Source: an uncultured Litoreibacter sp.
Lineage (GTDB): Bacteria > Pseudomonadota > Alphaproteobacteria > Rhodobacterales > Rhodobacteraceae
Assembly: GCA_947494435.1 (NCBI GenBank)
Contig: CANLUY010000001.1
Coordinates: forward strand, 248,001 to 312,000
Length of the DNA: 64,000 nt
Direction of reading: 5' to 3'
The notes below the pieces were generated by a model. The model had not been told where the DNA came from. It saw only the letters and a list, made by a program, of their open reading frames with translations, and did not search any database. How positions within the stretch are numbered: position 1 is the stretch's first letter; each line of letters starts with the position of its first letter. A program made the translations under genes and the position numbers. Positions 9,010-17,457 of the stretch are shown piece by piece.

Positions 9010-9163
9010 TTACCCTCGTACCCGTCGACATCGTATTCGGAGCCAACTCTCGCATCGCAAGCGCGATCGTGTCGTCCAAACCGTCTGCAAGCCGTCCCAT
9101 GCTATTATTCGCAGTGAATTTTTGCAGATCCTCTAAAACGTCGATAATCCAGTCATTTGTCAT
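8951..9163 (-). CDS. Small conserved protein encoded upstream of luxR
   Basis: A 70-residue protein (starts MTNDWIIDVLEDLQKF) with an AGGGA ribosome binding site ahead of ATG 9163. I recognise the N-terminal pattern, MTNDWI-DVL-DL--FA followed by LA--LDDT, as that of small proteins encoded in front of luxR genes in Rhodobacterales; the function is not known to me. No signal peptide or membrane segment is visible, so it is likely cytoplasmic. Its 3' end overlaps the luxR start in another frame, suggesting coupling. It is the first gene of the luxR-luxI transcription unit. Confidence 0.7.
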   Translation of the reverse strand: MTNDWIIDVLEDLQKFTANNSMGRLADGLDDTIALAMRELAPNTMSTGTRVSEFEQARQHAGESVACDNA

Positions 9164-9176
9164 GATGAGTTTCCCT

Positions 9177-9200
9177 ATTAACGGTTAATCAATCGTTAAT
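9177..9200 (-). promoter_or_regulatory. CtrA-type binding site in front of the luxR-luxI operon
   Basis: ATTAACG at 9177-9183 and CGTTAAT at 9194-9200 form a 7-bp inverted repeat. Inside it, TTAA at 9185-9188 and TTAA at 9196-9199 are seven bases apart, an exact match to the CtrA consensus TTAA-N7-TTAA. On the minus strand it reads TTAACGATTGATTAAC. It lies 14-37 bp upstream of the first start codon of the operon. The CtrA assignment rests on motif match only. Confidence 0.55.
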
Positions 9201-9317
9201 AGGAGTCTATCAGCAGTTTACCGCTCAAAGATATTCGCTGTTTCTTACTCACTATTTATGGTGAGGCATGGATCTTCTAATGGTCTGAAAAGTTTGAATT
9301 CAGGTATTCTAGAATAG

Positions 9318-9352
9318 AAAAACCCCCGCAAAATCAGTTATTTGCGAGGGTT
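9318..9352 (-). terminator. Intrinsic terminator of ccr
   Basis: On the minus strand, AACCCTCGCAAA and TTTGCGGGGGTT form a long stem followed by a T-run (complement of 9318-9322). It lies 27 bp after the ccr stop codon. Confidence 0.85.
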
Positions 9353-9378
9353 GTTTATTAAAAAGTCAAGGCAGGAAT

Positions 9379-10671
9379 TCAGGACTTGCGGCTTGCTTCC
9401 AGCGTATCTTCAAAAGTTGACAGACCTGTGCGTGACGCAGTGACCAAAACCGCCATATTCCCGGGTTTATGCTCGTTGCGCAGCATTTTTGTGTGGGCCT
9501 GCGGGATTTCATTCCAAGGGAAGACTTCTGACATGCAGGGGTCCAAACGACGCTCAACCATCAGCTGGTTCGCGGCAGAGGCTTGGGCCAGATGTGCGAA
9601 GTGCGAGCCTTGTACGCGCTTTTGGTGCATCCAGAGGTAGCGTGCATCCATGGTCAGATTATAGCCTGTCGTGCCAGCGCAGATCACAACGATGCCGCCC
9701 TTCTTACAGACAAATACAGACGCCGCCATTGTGCTTTCACCGGGATGCTCAAACACCATGTCGACATTGTTGCCTTTGCCCGTGATGTCCCAGATGGCTT
9801 TGCCGAATTTACGAACTTCGCCAAACCATTCTTTATACTCAGGCGAGTTCACGATGGGCATTTGACCCCAGCAGTTGAAGTCTTTGCGGTTCAGGACGCC
9901 CTTCGCACCGAGGCCCATGACAAAATCACGCTTGGATTCGTCAGAGATCACACCAATCGCATTCGCTCCGGCTGTGTTGGCCAATTGGATCGCATAGGAG
10001 CCAAGACCACCAGACGCGCCCCAGACCAGAACGTTCTGACCCGGTTTCAACTCATGTGGGTGGTGGCCGAACAGCATGCGGTATGCTGTTGCGAGTGTCA
10101 GCGTGTAGCACGCGCTCTCTTCCCAGCTGAGGTGCTGAGGGCGTGGCATAAGCTGTTGTGACTGAACCGTCGTGAACTGTGCGAAAGAGCCGTCCGGTGT
10201 CTCGTAGCCCCAGATGCGCTGGGAGTTGGAGAACATCGGGTCGCCACCGTTACAATGCTCGTCATCACCGTCATCTTGGTTGCAGTGGATGACCACTTCA
10301 TCGCCGACCTTCCAGCGTGTGACTTTGTCACCAACAGCCCAAACAATGCCGGACGCGTCAGAACCTGCGATGTGGTAAGGCTCGCCGTGCACATCAAACG
10401 GGCTGAGCGGAACACCAAGGCCTGCCCAGACGCCATTATAGTTCACGCCAGCGGCCATAACGAGCACCACAACCTCGTGGCTGTCAGGCTTCTTCACGTC
10501 CACGACTTCGGTCATGAACGCTTCTTCAGGCTCACCATGACGTTCGCGGCGGATCGCCCATGCATACATTTGTTTTGGCACATGGCCGAGTGGGGGAATT
10601 TCGCCAACCTCATAGAGGTCTTTTTGCGGGGCTTCATAATCCATAACAGGGTCTCGCACATCTAGGGCCAT
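9379..10671 (-). CDS. ccr: Crotonyl-CoA carboxylase/reductase
   Basis: A 430-residue zinc-independent member of the medium-chain dehydrogenase family. It reductively carboxylates crotonyl-CoA with NADPH and CO2 to ethylmalonyl-CoA, the key step of the ethylmalonyl-CoA pathway of acetate assimilation. Diagnostic stretches are PLGHVPKQMYAWAIRRERHG, the GVNYNGVWAGLG active-site region, HCNQDDGDDEHCNGGDPM and the nucleotide-binding VWGASGGLGSYAIQLA. ATG 10671 has GAGGA eight bases upstream; the in-frame GTG at 10686 does not. The mutase of the same pathway lies 2.6 kb away on the other strand. It is apparently monocistronic, with its own terminator. Confidence 0.96.
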   Translation of the reverse strand: MALDVRDPVMDYEAPQKDLYEVGEIPPLGHVPKQMYAWAIRRERHGEPEEAFMTEVVDVKKPDSHEVVVLVMAAGVNYNGVWAGLGVPLSPFDVHGEPYHIAGSDASGIVWAVGDKVTRWKVGDEVVIHCNQDDGDDEHCNGGDPMFSNSQRIWGYETPDGSFAQFTTVQSQQLMPRPQHLSWEESACYTLTLATAYRMLFGHHPHELKPGQNVLVWGASGGLGSYAIQLANTAGANAIGVISDESKRDFVMGLGAKGVLNRKDFNCWGQMPIVNSPEYKEWFGEVRKFGKAIWDITGKGNNVDMVFEHPGESTMAASVFVCKKGGIVVICAGTTGYNLTMDARYLWMHQKRVQGSHFAHLAQASAANQLMVERRLDPCMSEVFPWNEIPQAHTKMLRNEHKPGNMAVLVTASRTGLSTFEDTLEASRKS

Positions 10672-10756
10672 TGCCGGGTTCCTCACTTTTACATGCTGCC
10701 ACGCAGAATCAAATGCTGCGGCGCCAATAGAGGGTAACTACAAAGGCAAAAGTAAG

Positions 10757-10787
10757 ATTACAACCCTTTTGGATCACTTTTTGTAAT
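10757..10787. promoter_or_regulatory. Inverted repeat upstream of ccr
   Basis: ATTACAA (10757-10763) and TTGTAAT (10781-10787) are perfect 7-bp arms separated by 17 bp, in the AT-rich region 86-116 bp upstream of the ccr start. It may be an operator for the ccr promoter. No known regulator is assigned. Confidence 0.35.
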
Positions 10788-10801
10788 TTTATGTCGCGCA
10801 A

Positions 10802-12172
10802 CTATTTCCAGCTTAAATGCGCGATAGAGGCCGCATAGTAAGGCATCAGCTCGGCATATTTTCCGGTGACGGTGATCAGGTCATTGTCGGTCGTGATCAT
10901 GCCGCGCGCCTCCAATAGGCGGAGAGCCGCGTCCAACCCTTTTTCTGGCCCTGATTGCGGCAGGCACATGTTGATGCGCTTTTTGCGCATCGCCGCAACT
11001 TCCAATTCGAACAACTCAGCCAGCTTGGAGCGCAAGATCTGACCGTCGGCTTGTTGCAGGTGCCACGCGATGACCGGTACAGGTAGAACTGGGACAGATG
11101 ACGCAACACGTTCCATCACAGCTTGACCCAGATCGCTGGCAATATCTTCACGAGGCGTGCTTAGAAATTCCCGAAGGGAGAGCGGGCTGCCATAGGCAAC
11201 GGCGGCAAAACCGAGCTTGTGAAATTTTCCCGTAATACGTTGCCACAGATGGCGACCGACATATCGGAACACCATTGATAGCCGAAACTTGAACCGTTTG
11301 CGGCTGTCACCGGCGGCAGCGACCAACACACGATCTTCAAGCACGCGGTCATAATTCAGGCCGATGGGCACGAAGACAACGTCGCGCGATGTCTCAGGAT
11401 CGAAACCGTCCACGATATAGCTGATCAGTCCAAGTTTAGGGTCGCCCAACTCTCCGGTTCGCGACAAACCACCTTCGGGGAAGACGGCTTGGGCGACGCC
11501 CTCTTGGGTAGAAAGTTGTACATATCGCGCCAAAACACGGCGGTAGAGCGGATTGAGGGATTTGCGCCGGATGAAATACCCGCCCATCATCTTGATCAAA
11601 GGCCGCAGGGGCCAGCCACGTGCCCATTCACCGACAGCGTAAGACAGAGAGGTATCCTTGGCCGCCAAATAGGTGACCAGTACATAGTCCATGTTGGAGC
11701 GGTGGTTGATGATGTAGACGACGGTTGCGTCTGGGTCGATCGCCTCGATCTCTTCCTTGTTTTGGTTGACCACGCGCACACGATACAGCCCGCGCGATAA
11801 CCATTTGGCCAGCCGCGTGCCCCAGCCGAAATAGATCGTCGCGCTGAAAGACGGGACGATCTCGCGGGCATAGCGTTCGGCTGTCTCAAAGGCGACGTTG
11901 TCAGGGATGCCCTGTCTTTCGGCATACTCATTGACGGCACGGATGACATCCGGGTCGTAGAGCACGTTTTGGATCATGTCGTGACGCCGTGCCAGTTTGA
12001 ATGGCTGGATTGGGCGTTTCAGGCGCGTATTTAGGCGTGCAACCACCCGTTCCGCGCGACGCCGGAAGAACCAGCGCACGGAGGGAAACAGCAGATGCGA
12101 AGCCGCCGTGACCGCCGCAAGCAGGCCCATCAGGATCAGCGCCCAAACGGGCAGTTCAACAGTCGTAAACAT
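10802..12172 (-). CDS. Glycerol-3-phosphate acyltransferase-like protein (PlsB family)
   Basis: A 456-residue protein with an N-terminal membrane anchor (VWALILMGLLAAVTAASHLLF). Its acyltransferase core carries the PlsB-type motifs: INHRSNMDYVL (catalytic H and D), FPEGGLSRTGELGDPKLG (phosphate-binding) and VFVPIGLNYDRVLED. These fit transfer of an acyl group to glycerol-3-phosphate in phospholipid synthesis. It is shorter than E. coli PlsB (about 800 residues). The neighbours, ccr and ecm, belong to CoA-ester metabolism but share no clear operon with it. Confidence 0.8.
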   Translation of the reverse strand: MFTTVELPVWALILMGLLAAVTAASHLLFPSVRWFFRRRAERVVARLNTRLKRPIQPFKLARRHDMIQNVLYDPDVIRAVNEYAERQGIPDNVAFETAERYAREIVPSFSATIYFGWGTRLAKWLSRGLYRVRVVNQNKEEIEAIDPDATVVYIINHRSNMDYVLVTYLAAKDTSLSYAVGEWARGWPLRPLIKMMGGYFIRRKSLNPLYRRVLARYVQLSTQEGVAQAVFPEGGLSRTGELGDPKLGLISYIVDGFDPETSRDVVFVPIGLNYDRVLEDRVLVAAAGDSRKRFKFRLSMVFRYVGRHLWQRITGKFHKLGFAAVAYGSPLSLREFLSTPREDIASDLGQAVMERVASSVPVLPVPVIAWHLQQADGQILRSKLAELFELEVAAMRKKRINMCLPQSGPEKGLDAALRLLEARGMITTDNDLITVTGKYAELMPYYAASIAHLSWK

Positions 12173-12255
12173 GGCGCGACGTTGACAGGGAAGCGGCCTC
12201 GCGTAAATGCGTCACAAAAAACTGTGGCGGGCTGTTTTGATCCCGCCACATCTTG

Positions 12256-13029
12256 TCAGGGTTTCAGCATGGTCTCTGAAACAGCTTGCATGGAGGCTTG
12301 GTTGACCTCAATCAATCCGCGTCTTGGCCGGTCGAGGTCGATGATCACGAAGACCAGCACGACGATCAGGATCAGCATTGCGTAGATCGGGAAGCCCGCT
12401 TTGACGGCGGTCAGCCCGCTAGAATATCCCAAGATACTTCCCAGCAGAACGAAGGTCGCAAACATCAGGAACAAGACAAGCTCAGGCACATGGCGTTCGA
12501 TTGCCGCATCGCGTGCACCGAGCGCGTCGATCATGTCATTGAGAGACGCGGCAAAGGACATGGAAACTGGTCCGGGCTTGGTCGCTGTTTCTGCCGAGGC
12601 TATTGCCCAAAGCTGTGCGAAGACAGTTTCGGCAGCGCCCACCAATTCGGCGCGACGCTCATGTTCGCTGGCGGGCACCCTGCCCGCTTCTAAGCGCAAG
12701 ATGCCATAGCGGCTCATGAGGGCTTTTGCCTCCGCGCGGCTGTCCTCAGCAAGCAAATCTGTCCGCAACCATGCCGTTCCGATAGCGTTTGCTTCGGCGA
12801 CAACTGCCTTGGACCGATCATCGTAGCGGTTCAACGCGAGCGAAAAGGTGAAACCCAGAAGCAGAGCCAACAAACCGAGCAGAGAGCCTTGGACCGCGCC
12901 CACTTGGCTTTTGCTTTCTTCATTGTGATGATGCCGGCCACGTCCGCCAACATAGCGGCCAAGTTTCATCGCGAGGCCCATGCTGATCAACAACATGAGC
13001 GCAATGAGCCCGGAATTAATATCGTACAT
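12256..13029 (-). CDS. DUF4239-like (bestrophin-like) membrane protein
   Basis: A membrane protein of about 257 residues with two N-terminal and two C-terminal hydrophobic segments. It has the motif GALLGLLALLLGFTFSLALNRYDDRSKAVVAEANAIGTAWLR in near-family form, which I associate with the bestrophin-like DUF4239 family; function unknown. A histidine stretch (GRGRHHHNEES) follows the first helix. The start is uncertain: ATG 13029 puts the first helix at the N terminus as in relatives, but ATG 13056 or TTG 13095 are also open. No operon partner is apparent. Confidence 0.6.
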   Translation of the reverse strand: MYDINSGLIALMLLISMGLAMKLGRYVGGRGRHHHNEESKSQVGAVQGSLLGLLALLLGFTFSLALNRYDDRSKAVVAEANAIGTAWLRTDLLAEDSRAEAKALMSRYGILRLEAGRVPASEHERRAELVGAAETVFAQLWAIASAETATKPGPVSMSFAASLNDMIDALGARDAAIERHVPELVLFLMFATFVLLGSILGYSSGLTAVKAGFPIYAMLILIVVLVFVIIDLDRPRRGLIEVNQASMQAVSETMLKP

Positions 13030-13283
13030 CAGTTCGTTCTGTCCCATATCCAACATAGCCTTTCGCACCATGCCATGCACTTGGCGACAAGCCAAATCCG
13101 AGGCGCATATGCGCCTGCAGTGACACTCTTACAAGTGGGATGAGGTTGCGGATTTTCATTTCCGGACCCAGCGATATTTCTGCAACGCAGCGAATTGACA
13201 TTGGTATAAAATGTCTCGTATCTACTAAACGACGAAATAAAGTTACGCATAGCGATTCCGATGAAGTGTTCTGGAGAGCCCGT

Positions 13284-15251
13284 ATGACCGAGACCAAAAA
13301 AGACCGCCCTTGGCTGTTCCGCACATATGCTGGTCACTCTACCGCCAAGGCGTCCAATGCATTGTATAAAGGCAATTTGGCGAAAGGTCAGACAGGCTTA
13401 TCGGTCGCTTTCGATCTGCCAACACAAACGGGCTATGACAGTGATCACGAGTTGTCGCGCGGCGAAGTCGGTAAAGTTGGCGTTCCGGTCGCACATCTTG
13501 GTGATATGCGCACGCTGTTCGATGAAATTCCATTGGATCAGATGAACACGTCAATGACGATCAATGCGACGGCGCCTTGGTTGCTGTCGCTCTATATCGC
13601 TGTGGCTGAGGAACAAGGCGCGGATGTCACTAAACTGCAAGGCACCGTGCAAAATGACATCATCAAGGAATACCTGTCGCGCGGCACTTATATTTGTCCG
13701 CCAAAGCCATCCTTGCGGATGATCACAGATGTTGCTGCTTACACGCGCGAACATCTGCCGAAATGGAACCCGATGAATGTGTGTTCCTATCACCTTCAGG
13801 AAGCTGGCGCGACGCCGGAGCAGGAATTGGCCTTTGCTCTCGCGACTGCGACGGCTGTTTTGGATGACCTGAAGGGTAAAGTGCCTGCGGAACATTTCCC
13901 TGCCATGGTGGGACGGATTTCCTTCTTCGTGAATGCAGGCATCCGGTTTGTGACCGAGATGTGCAAGATGCGCGCCTTCGTCGATCTGTGGGACGAGATC
14001 TGCCGCGACCGATACGGTGTCGAGGACCCGAAATTCCGCCGGTTCCGGTACGGGGTTCAAGTGAACTCCCTCGGCCTGACGGAGCAGCAGCCAGAGAACA
14101 ACGTTTACCGTATCCTGATCGAGATGCTGGCGGTGACATTGTCTAAAAATGCGCGCGCCCGTGCTGTGCAACTGCCTGCGTGGAACGAGGCGCTCGGCCT
14201 GCCGCGCCCTTGGGATCAGCAATGGTCCTTGCGGATGCAACAGATCATGGCATTCGAGACTGACTTGCTGGAATATGACGACCTGTTTGACGGCAACCCT
14301 GCAGTGGACCGCAAGGTTGACGCACTAAAAGATGGCGCGCGGGCAGAATTGGCAACGATTGATGCGATGGGCGGAGCCAATGAGGCGATTGAATACATGA
14401 AATCGCGCTTGGTGGAGGCCAATGCGAACCGGATTACAGGTATTGAGGGTGGCGAGACGACCGTTGTCGGCGTCAACAAATACACCCAAGCAGAAGAAAG
14501 CCCGCTGACGGCTGGCGACGAGGCGATCATGGTGGCGGACAAAGACGCCGAGGCCGATCAGATTGCGCGTCTTAATCTATGGAAAGAAAGCCGTGATGAC
14601 GCGCAGGTGCAGGACGCGTTGCAGGCGCTGCGCGAGGCAGCGCAATCAGGCGCGAATATTATGCCTGCTTCCATTCAAGCGGCCAAAGTTGGCGTGACAA
14701 CCGGCGAATGGGGCGACATGGTCCGCACGGCCTTTGGGCAATATCGCGGACCGACCGGCGTTTCGCGCAACCCGTCGAACCGGACCGAAGGGCTGGACGA
14801 TATCCGGCAGCGCGTTGATGCTGTGTCTGACAAACTGGGCCGCCGTTTGAAATTCCTTGTGGGCAAACCGGGTTTGGACGGGCATTCAAACGGGGCGGAG
14901 CAAATCGCCGCGCGTGCACGCGATTGCGGGATGGACATCACGTATGAAGGTATCCGTCTGACGCCCGATGAAATCGTTGAGGCTGCACAAAATGATGAAG
15001 CGCATGTGGTTGGTCTGTCGATCTTGTCCGGCTCCCACATACCGCTGATCAAAGACCTAATGGCCAAGATGTCGAGCGCCGGGCTCGGACATATCCCCGT
15101 TGTTGTCGGCGGCATCATCCCGGAGGAAGATGCGAACCGTCTGCGTGCGATGGGCGTGGCGAAGGTCTACACACCAAAAGACTTTGAGCTGAACCGGATT
15201 ATGGACGACCTTGTGACACTGGTGGACCCGCACGGCATTGCCGCCGAGTAA
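13284..15251 (+). CDS. ecm: Ethylmalonyl-CoA mutase (coenzyme B12 dependent)
   Basis: A 655-residue single-chain mutase that rearranges ethylmalonyl-CoA to methylsuccinyl-CoA in the ethylmalonyl-CoA pathway. The N-terminal barrel holds the substrate region (RTYAGHSTAKASN, then GLSVAFDLPTQTGYDSDH). The C-terminal cobalamin domain (about 530-650) has the base-off DxHxxG motif in LDGHSNGAEQ and then SILSGSH and VVGGIIP. The domain order and MeaA-like sequence favour ecm over methylmalonyl-CoA mutase. ATG 13284 has GGAG seven bases upstream; the frame extends further 5' without a credible start. Confidence 0.93.
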   Translation: MTETKKDRPWLFRTYAGHSTAKASNALYKGNLAKGQTGLSVAFDLPTQTGYDSDHELSRGEVGKVGVPVAHLGDMRTLFDEIPLDQMNTSMTINATAPWLLSLYIAVAEEQGADVTKLQGTVQNDIIKEYLSRGTYICPPKPSLRMITDVAAYTREHLPKWNPMNVCSYHLQEAGATPEQELAFALATATAVLDDLKGKVPAEHFPAMVGRISFFVNAGIRFVTEMCKMRAFVDLWDEICRDRYGVEDPKFRRFRYGVQVNSLGLTEQQPENNVYRILIEMLAVTLSKNARARAVQLPAWNEALGLPRPWDQQWSLRMQQIMAFETDLLEYDDLFDGNPAVDRKVDALKDGARAELATIDAMGGANEAIEYMKSRLVEANANRITGIEGGETTVVGVNKYTQAEESPLTAGDEAIMVADKDAEADQIARLNLWKESRDDAQVQDALQALREAAQSGANIMPASIQAAKVGVTTGEWGDMVRTAFGQYRGPTGVSRNPSNRTEGLDDIRQRVDAVSDKLGRRLKFLVGKPGLDGHSNGAEQIAARARDCGMDITYEGIRLTPDEIVEAAQNDEAHVVGLSILSGSHIPLIKDLMAKMSSAGLGHIPVVVGGIIPEEDANRLRAMGVAKVYTPKDFELNRIMDDLVTLVDPHGIAAE

Positions 15252-15369
15252 CGCCTGACGTTTCCGCAAGGCAGTCGCTTCAATAGCCTCTGCCGCGCGA
15301 CCGCTTTGCGAGCGCGTTGATTATGTAGCGCATTCCCTGCTACCAGCTTTGCCAGCAGGGGAGAGAGAT

Positions 15370-16122
15370 ATGACGGAAAAGGTTGCACTCGTCACAGGTG
15401 CCGCGCGCGGCATTGGCTTGGCCACGACGAAACTGTTCATCGCCCAACGGTGGCGGGTTGCAATGGTCGACCGCGACGGGGATGAACTGGACACGGCAGC
15501 GGCGGGACTGAACGAGGCCAGCGCGTTTAAGTACGATGTCTCGTTAGAAGCAGAGGTCGAAGAAATGGTGGATGCTGTCCGCTCTACCTTTGGGCGCATT
15601 GACGCGGTGGTGAACAACGCGGGCGTCGCGGATTTTGGCCCGATCGAAGAGACCGACTTTGCCCGCTGGCGGCGCGTGATGGAGACAAATTTGGACGGCG
15701 TGTTCCTTGTCTCCCAAGCTGTCACATCGGCCTTAAAGGTAACCAAAGGCAGTCTTGTGAATATTGCATCTATTTCAGGTCTGCGAGCATCCACATTGCG
15801 GGTCGCCTACGGCACCTCGAAGGCCGCTGTTATTCAATTGACGAAACAACAGGCAGCGGAATTGGGTGAGTATGGCATTCGGGCGAACTGCGTTTGTCCC
15901 GGCCCAGTGCGCACCAAACTGGCAATGGCAGTCCATACGCAAGACATCATTGAGGCGTATCATGATGCGATTCCGCTGAACCGCTACGGAAGCGAGACCG
16001 AAATCGCTGAGGTCATCACATTCCTCGCCTCAGACAAAGCGAGCTATGTGACCGGTCAGATCATCGCGTCTGATGGCGGGTTTGACAGCACTGGTGTGGG
16101 TTTGCCGTCTTTGCGGCGGTAA
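15370..16122 (+). CDS. SDR family oxidoreductase
   Basis: A 250-residue classical short-chain dehydrogenase. It has the cofactor motif TGAARGIG (about 9-16), NNAG (about 82-85), a catalytic Ser in SISGL and YGTSK, and a C-terminal SDGGFDSTG close. The acidic residue after the second strand (VDRDGDEL) suggests NAD rather than NADP. The substrate cannot be predicted. ATG 15370 follows GGGGAGAGAG. It is not clearly in an operon. Confidence 0.88.
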   Translation: MTEKVALVTGAARGIGLATTKLFIAQRWRVAMVDRDGDELDTAAAGLNEASAFKYDVSLEAEVEEMVDAVRSTFGRIDAVVNNAGVADFGPIEETDFARWRRVMETNLDGVFLVSQAVTSALKVTKGSLVNIASISGLRASTLRVAYGTSKAAVIQLTKQQAAELGEYGIRANCVCPGPVRTKLAMAVHTQDIIEAYHDAIPLNRYGSETEIAEVITFLASDKASYVTGQIIASDGGFDSTGVGLPSLRR

Positions 16123-16217
16123 TTCAGTGGTCATGCCGATCTGGCAATGATATCAATGCGAAGTTCAGTATCACTGTTTTCTGTTTATCCGCATTTTATT
16201 ACGCCCCGAGACGAAAC

Positions 16218-17321
16218 ATGAAGCCGACCCCGCCCGCAGAATTGAGCCACGCCGAAGCCTTGCCGCAAAAGCAGTCAGACTATGCTTATGTCAGCGCAGA
16301 GGATGCGCGCGCTCTCGCGCGGCGGCTGAAGAAGTACAAAGATCCTGATCCGCGCAGGACATTTTGGGAGATCGCGCAAACCGTGATCCCGTTTGCGCTC
16401 AGCTGGGCTGCCGCTTTATGGGCTGTGACGTTCAGCTATCCGCTTGCGCTGCTTTTCGGGTTGGTCACCGGCATTTTCACGATCCGGATGTTCCTGCTGC
16501 AACATGATGTCGGGCACGGCGCTTTGTTCAAAACGGCGCGCGCAAATGACAGATTTGGTCGTGTCTTAGGAGTGATCACTCTGACGCCCTATTACATGTG
16601 GCGCAAAATGCATGCAAACCATCACAAAAACCTCGGCAATCTGGATGACCGCGATATCGGGGAAGTTCACACTTTCACCGTGAAGGAATACCGCGCTCTA
16701 CCCGCTTGGCACCGGTTTGCGTATCGCATCTATCGCAACCCATTCTTTTTATTCGTGATCGGGCCGGTTTGGTTGTTTTTCCTCCAGCACCGCTTGCCCT
16801 TCGGGATGTGGAAGAAAGGCTGGATCTATTGGCGCTCCGCGATGGGCACCAACCTTGCAATTGGATGTGTTCTTACCGCGCTTTATGCGTATGGAGGGTG
16901 GGCTGCGATCTGGTTGATCTGGTTTCCATCTGTTTGGGTTGGCGCCTCAGCCGGGGTTTGGACCTTCTATGTGCAACACCAGTTTGAAGAGGCGCAGTTC
17001 GATTGGCAGCCCAACTGGACGATCCATCAGAAGGCGCTTCATAGCTCGTCGCAATATGTGCTTCCCAAGCCGTTGATGTGGATCACTGCGAATATGGGCA
17101 TCCACCATATTCACCACCTTTACGCACGCATTCCATTTTACCGCTTGCCGGAAGTGCTAGAGAACGAGCCGGCCTTGCAAGGTGCCTACAAGATGACGCT
17201 CCGCAGTTCGGTGAAATGCATTTGGATGCAGCTATGGGACGAGGATAGTCGGCGCATGATCTCCTTCGCAGAAGAAAGGGCCATACGCCGCGCAAATAGC
17301 AGGCTTTCGCCTGTCGCGTGA
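16218..17321 (+). CDS. Membrane fatty acid desaturase (copy 1)
   Basis: A 367-residue integral membrane di-iron desaturase. All three histidine boxes are present: HDVGHG (about 97-101), HANHHKN (about 134-138) and HHIHHLY near residue 297, as in acyl-lipid desaturases of the omega-6 type. It would introduce a double bond into membrane fatty acids. The next gene is a clear paralogue with the same boxes, so this is a tandem duplication. The regiospecificity of neither can be read from sequence. Confidence 0.88.
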   Translation: MKPTPPAELSHAEALPQKQSDYAYVSAEDARALARRLKKYKDPDPRRTFWEIAQTVIPFALSWAAALWAVTFSYPLALLFGLVTGIFTIRMFLLQHDVGHGALFKTARANDRFGRVLGVITLTPYYMWRKMHANHHKNLGNLDDRDIGEVHTFTVKEYRALPAWHRFAYRIYRNPFFLFVIGPVWLFFLQHRLPFGMWKKGWIYWRSAMGTNLAIGCVLTALYAYGGWAAIWLIWFPSVWVGASAGVWTFYVQHQFEEAQFDWQPNWTIHQKALHSSSQYVLPKPLMWITANMGIHHIHHLYARIPFYRLPEVLENEPALQGAYKMTLRSSVKCIWMQLWDEDSRRMISFAEERAIRRANSRLSPVA

Positions 17322-17457
17322 CGTGGCCCAATTTTTGGCGCGCGGCGTGATTTGAGTCTAATTGAACACAAAATCTCGTGTACTTTAATAAAATTCCGTC
17401 AACTTGTTGATAATCCGCTAGGCGCGCCTGCTTACGTGCTCTATCGAGGATTAACCA

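Noticed and set aside
13551-14240. 229-codon minus-strand frame opposite ecm
   Set aside because: Shadow frame; the mutase on the plus strand covers it with clear family motifs.
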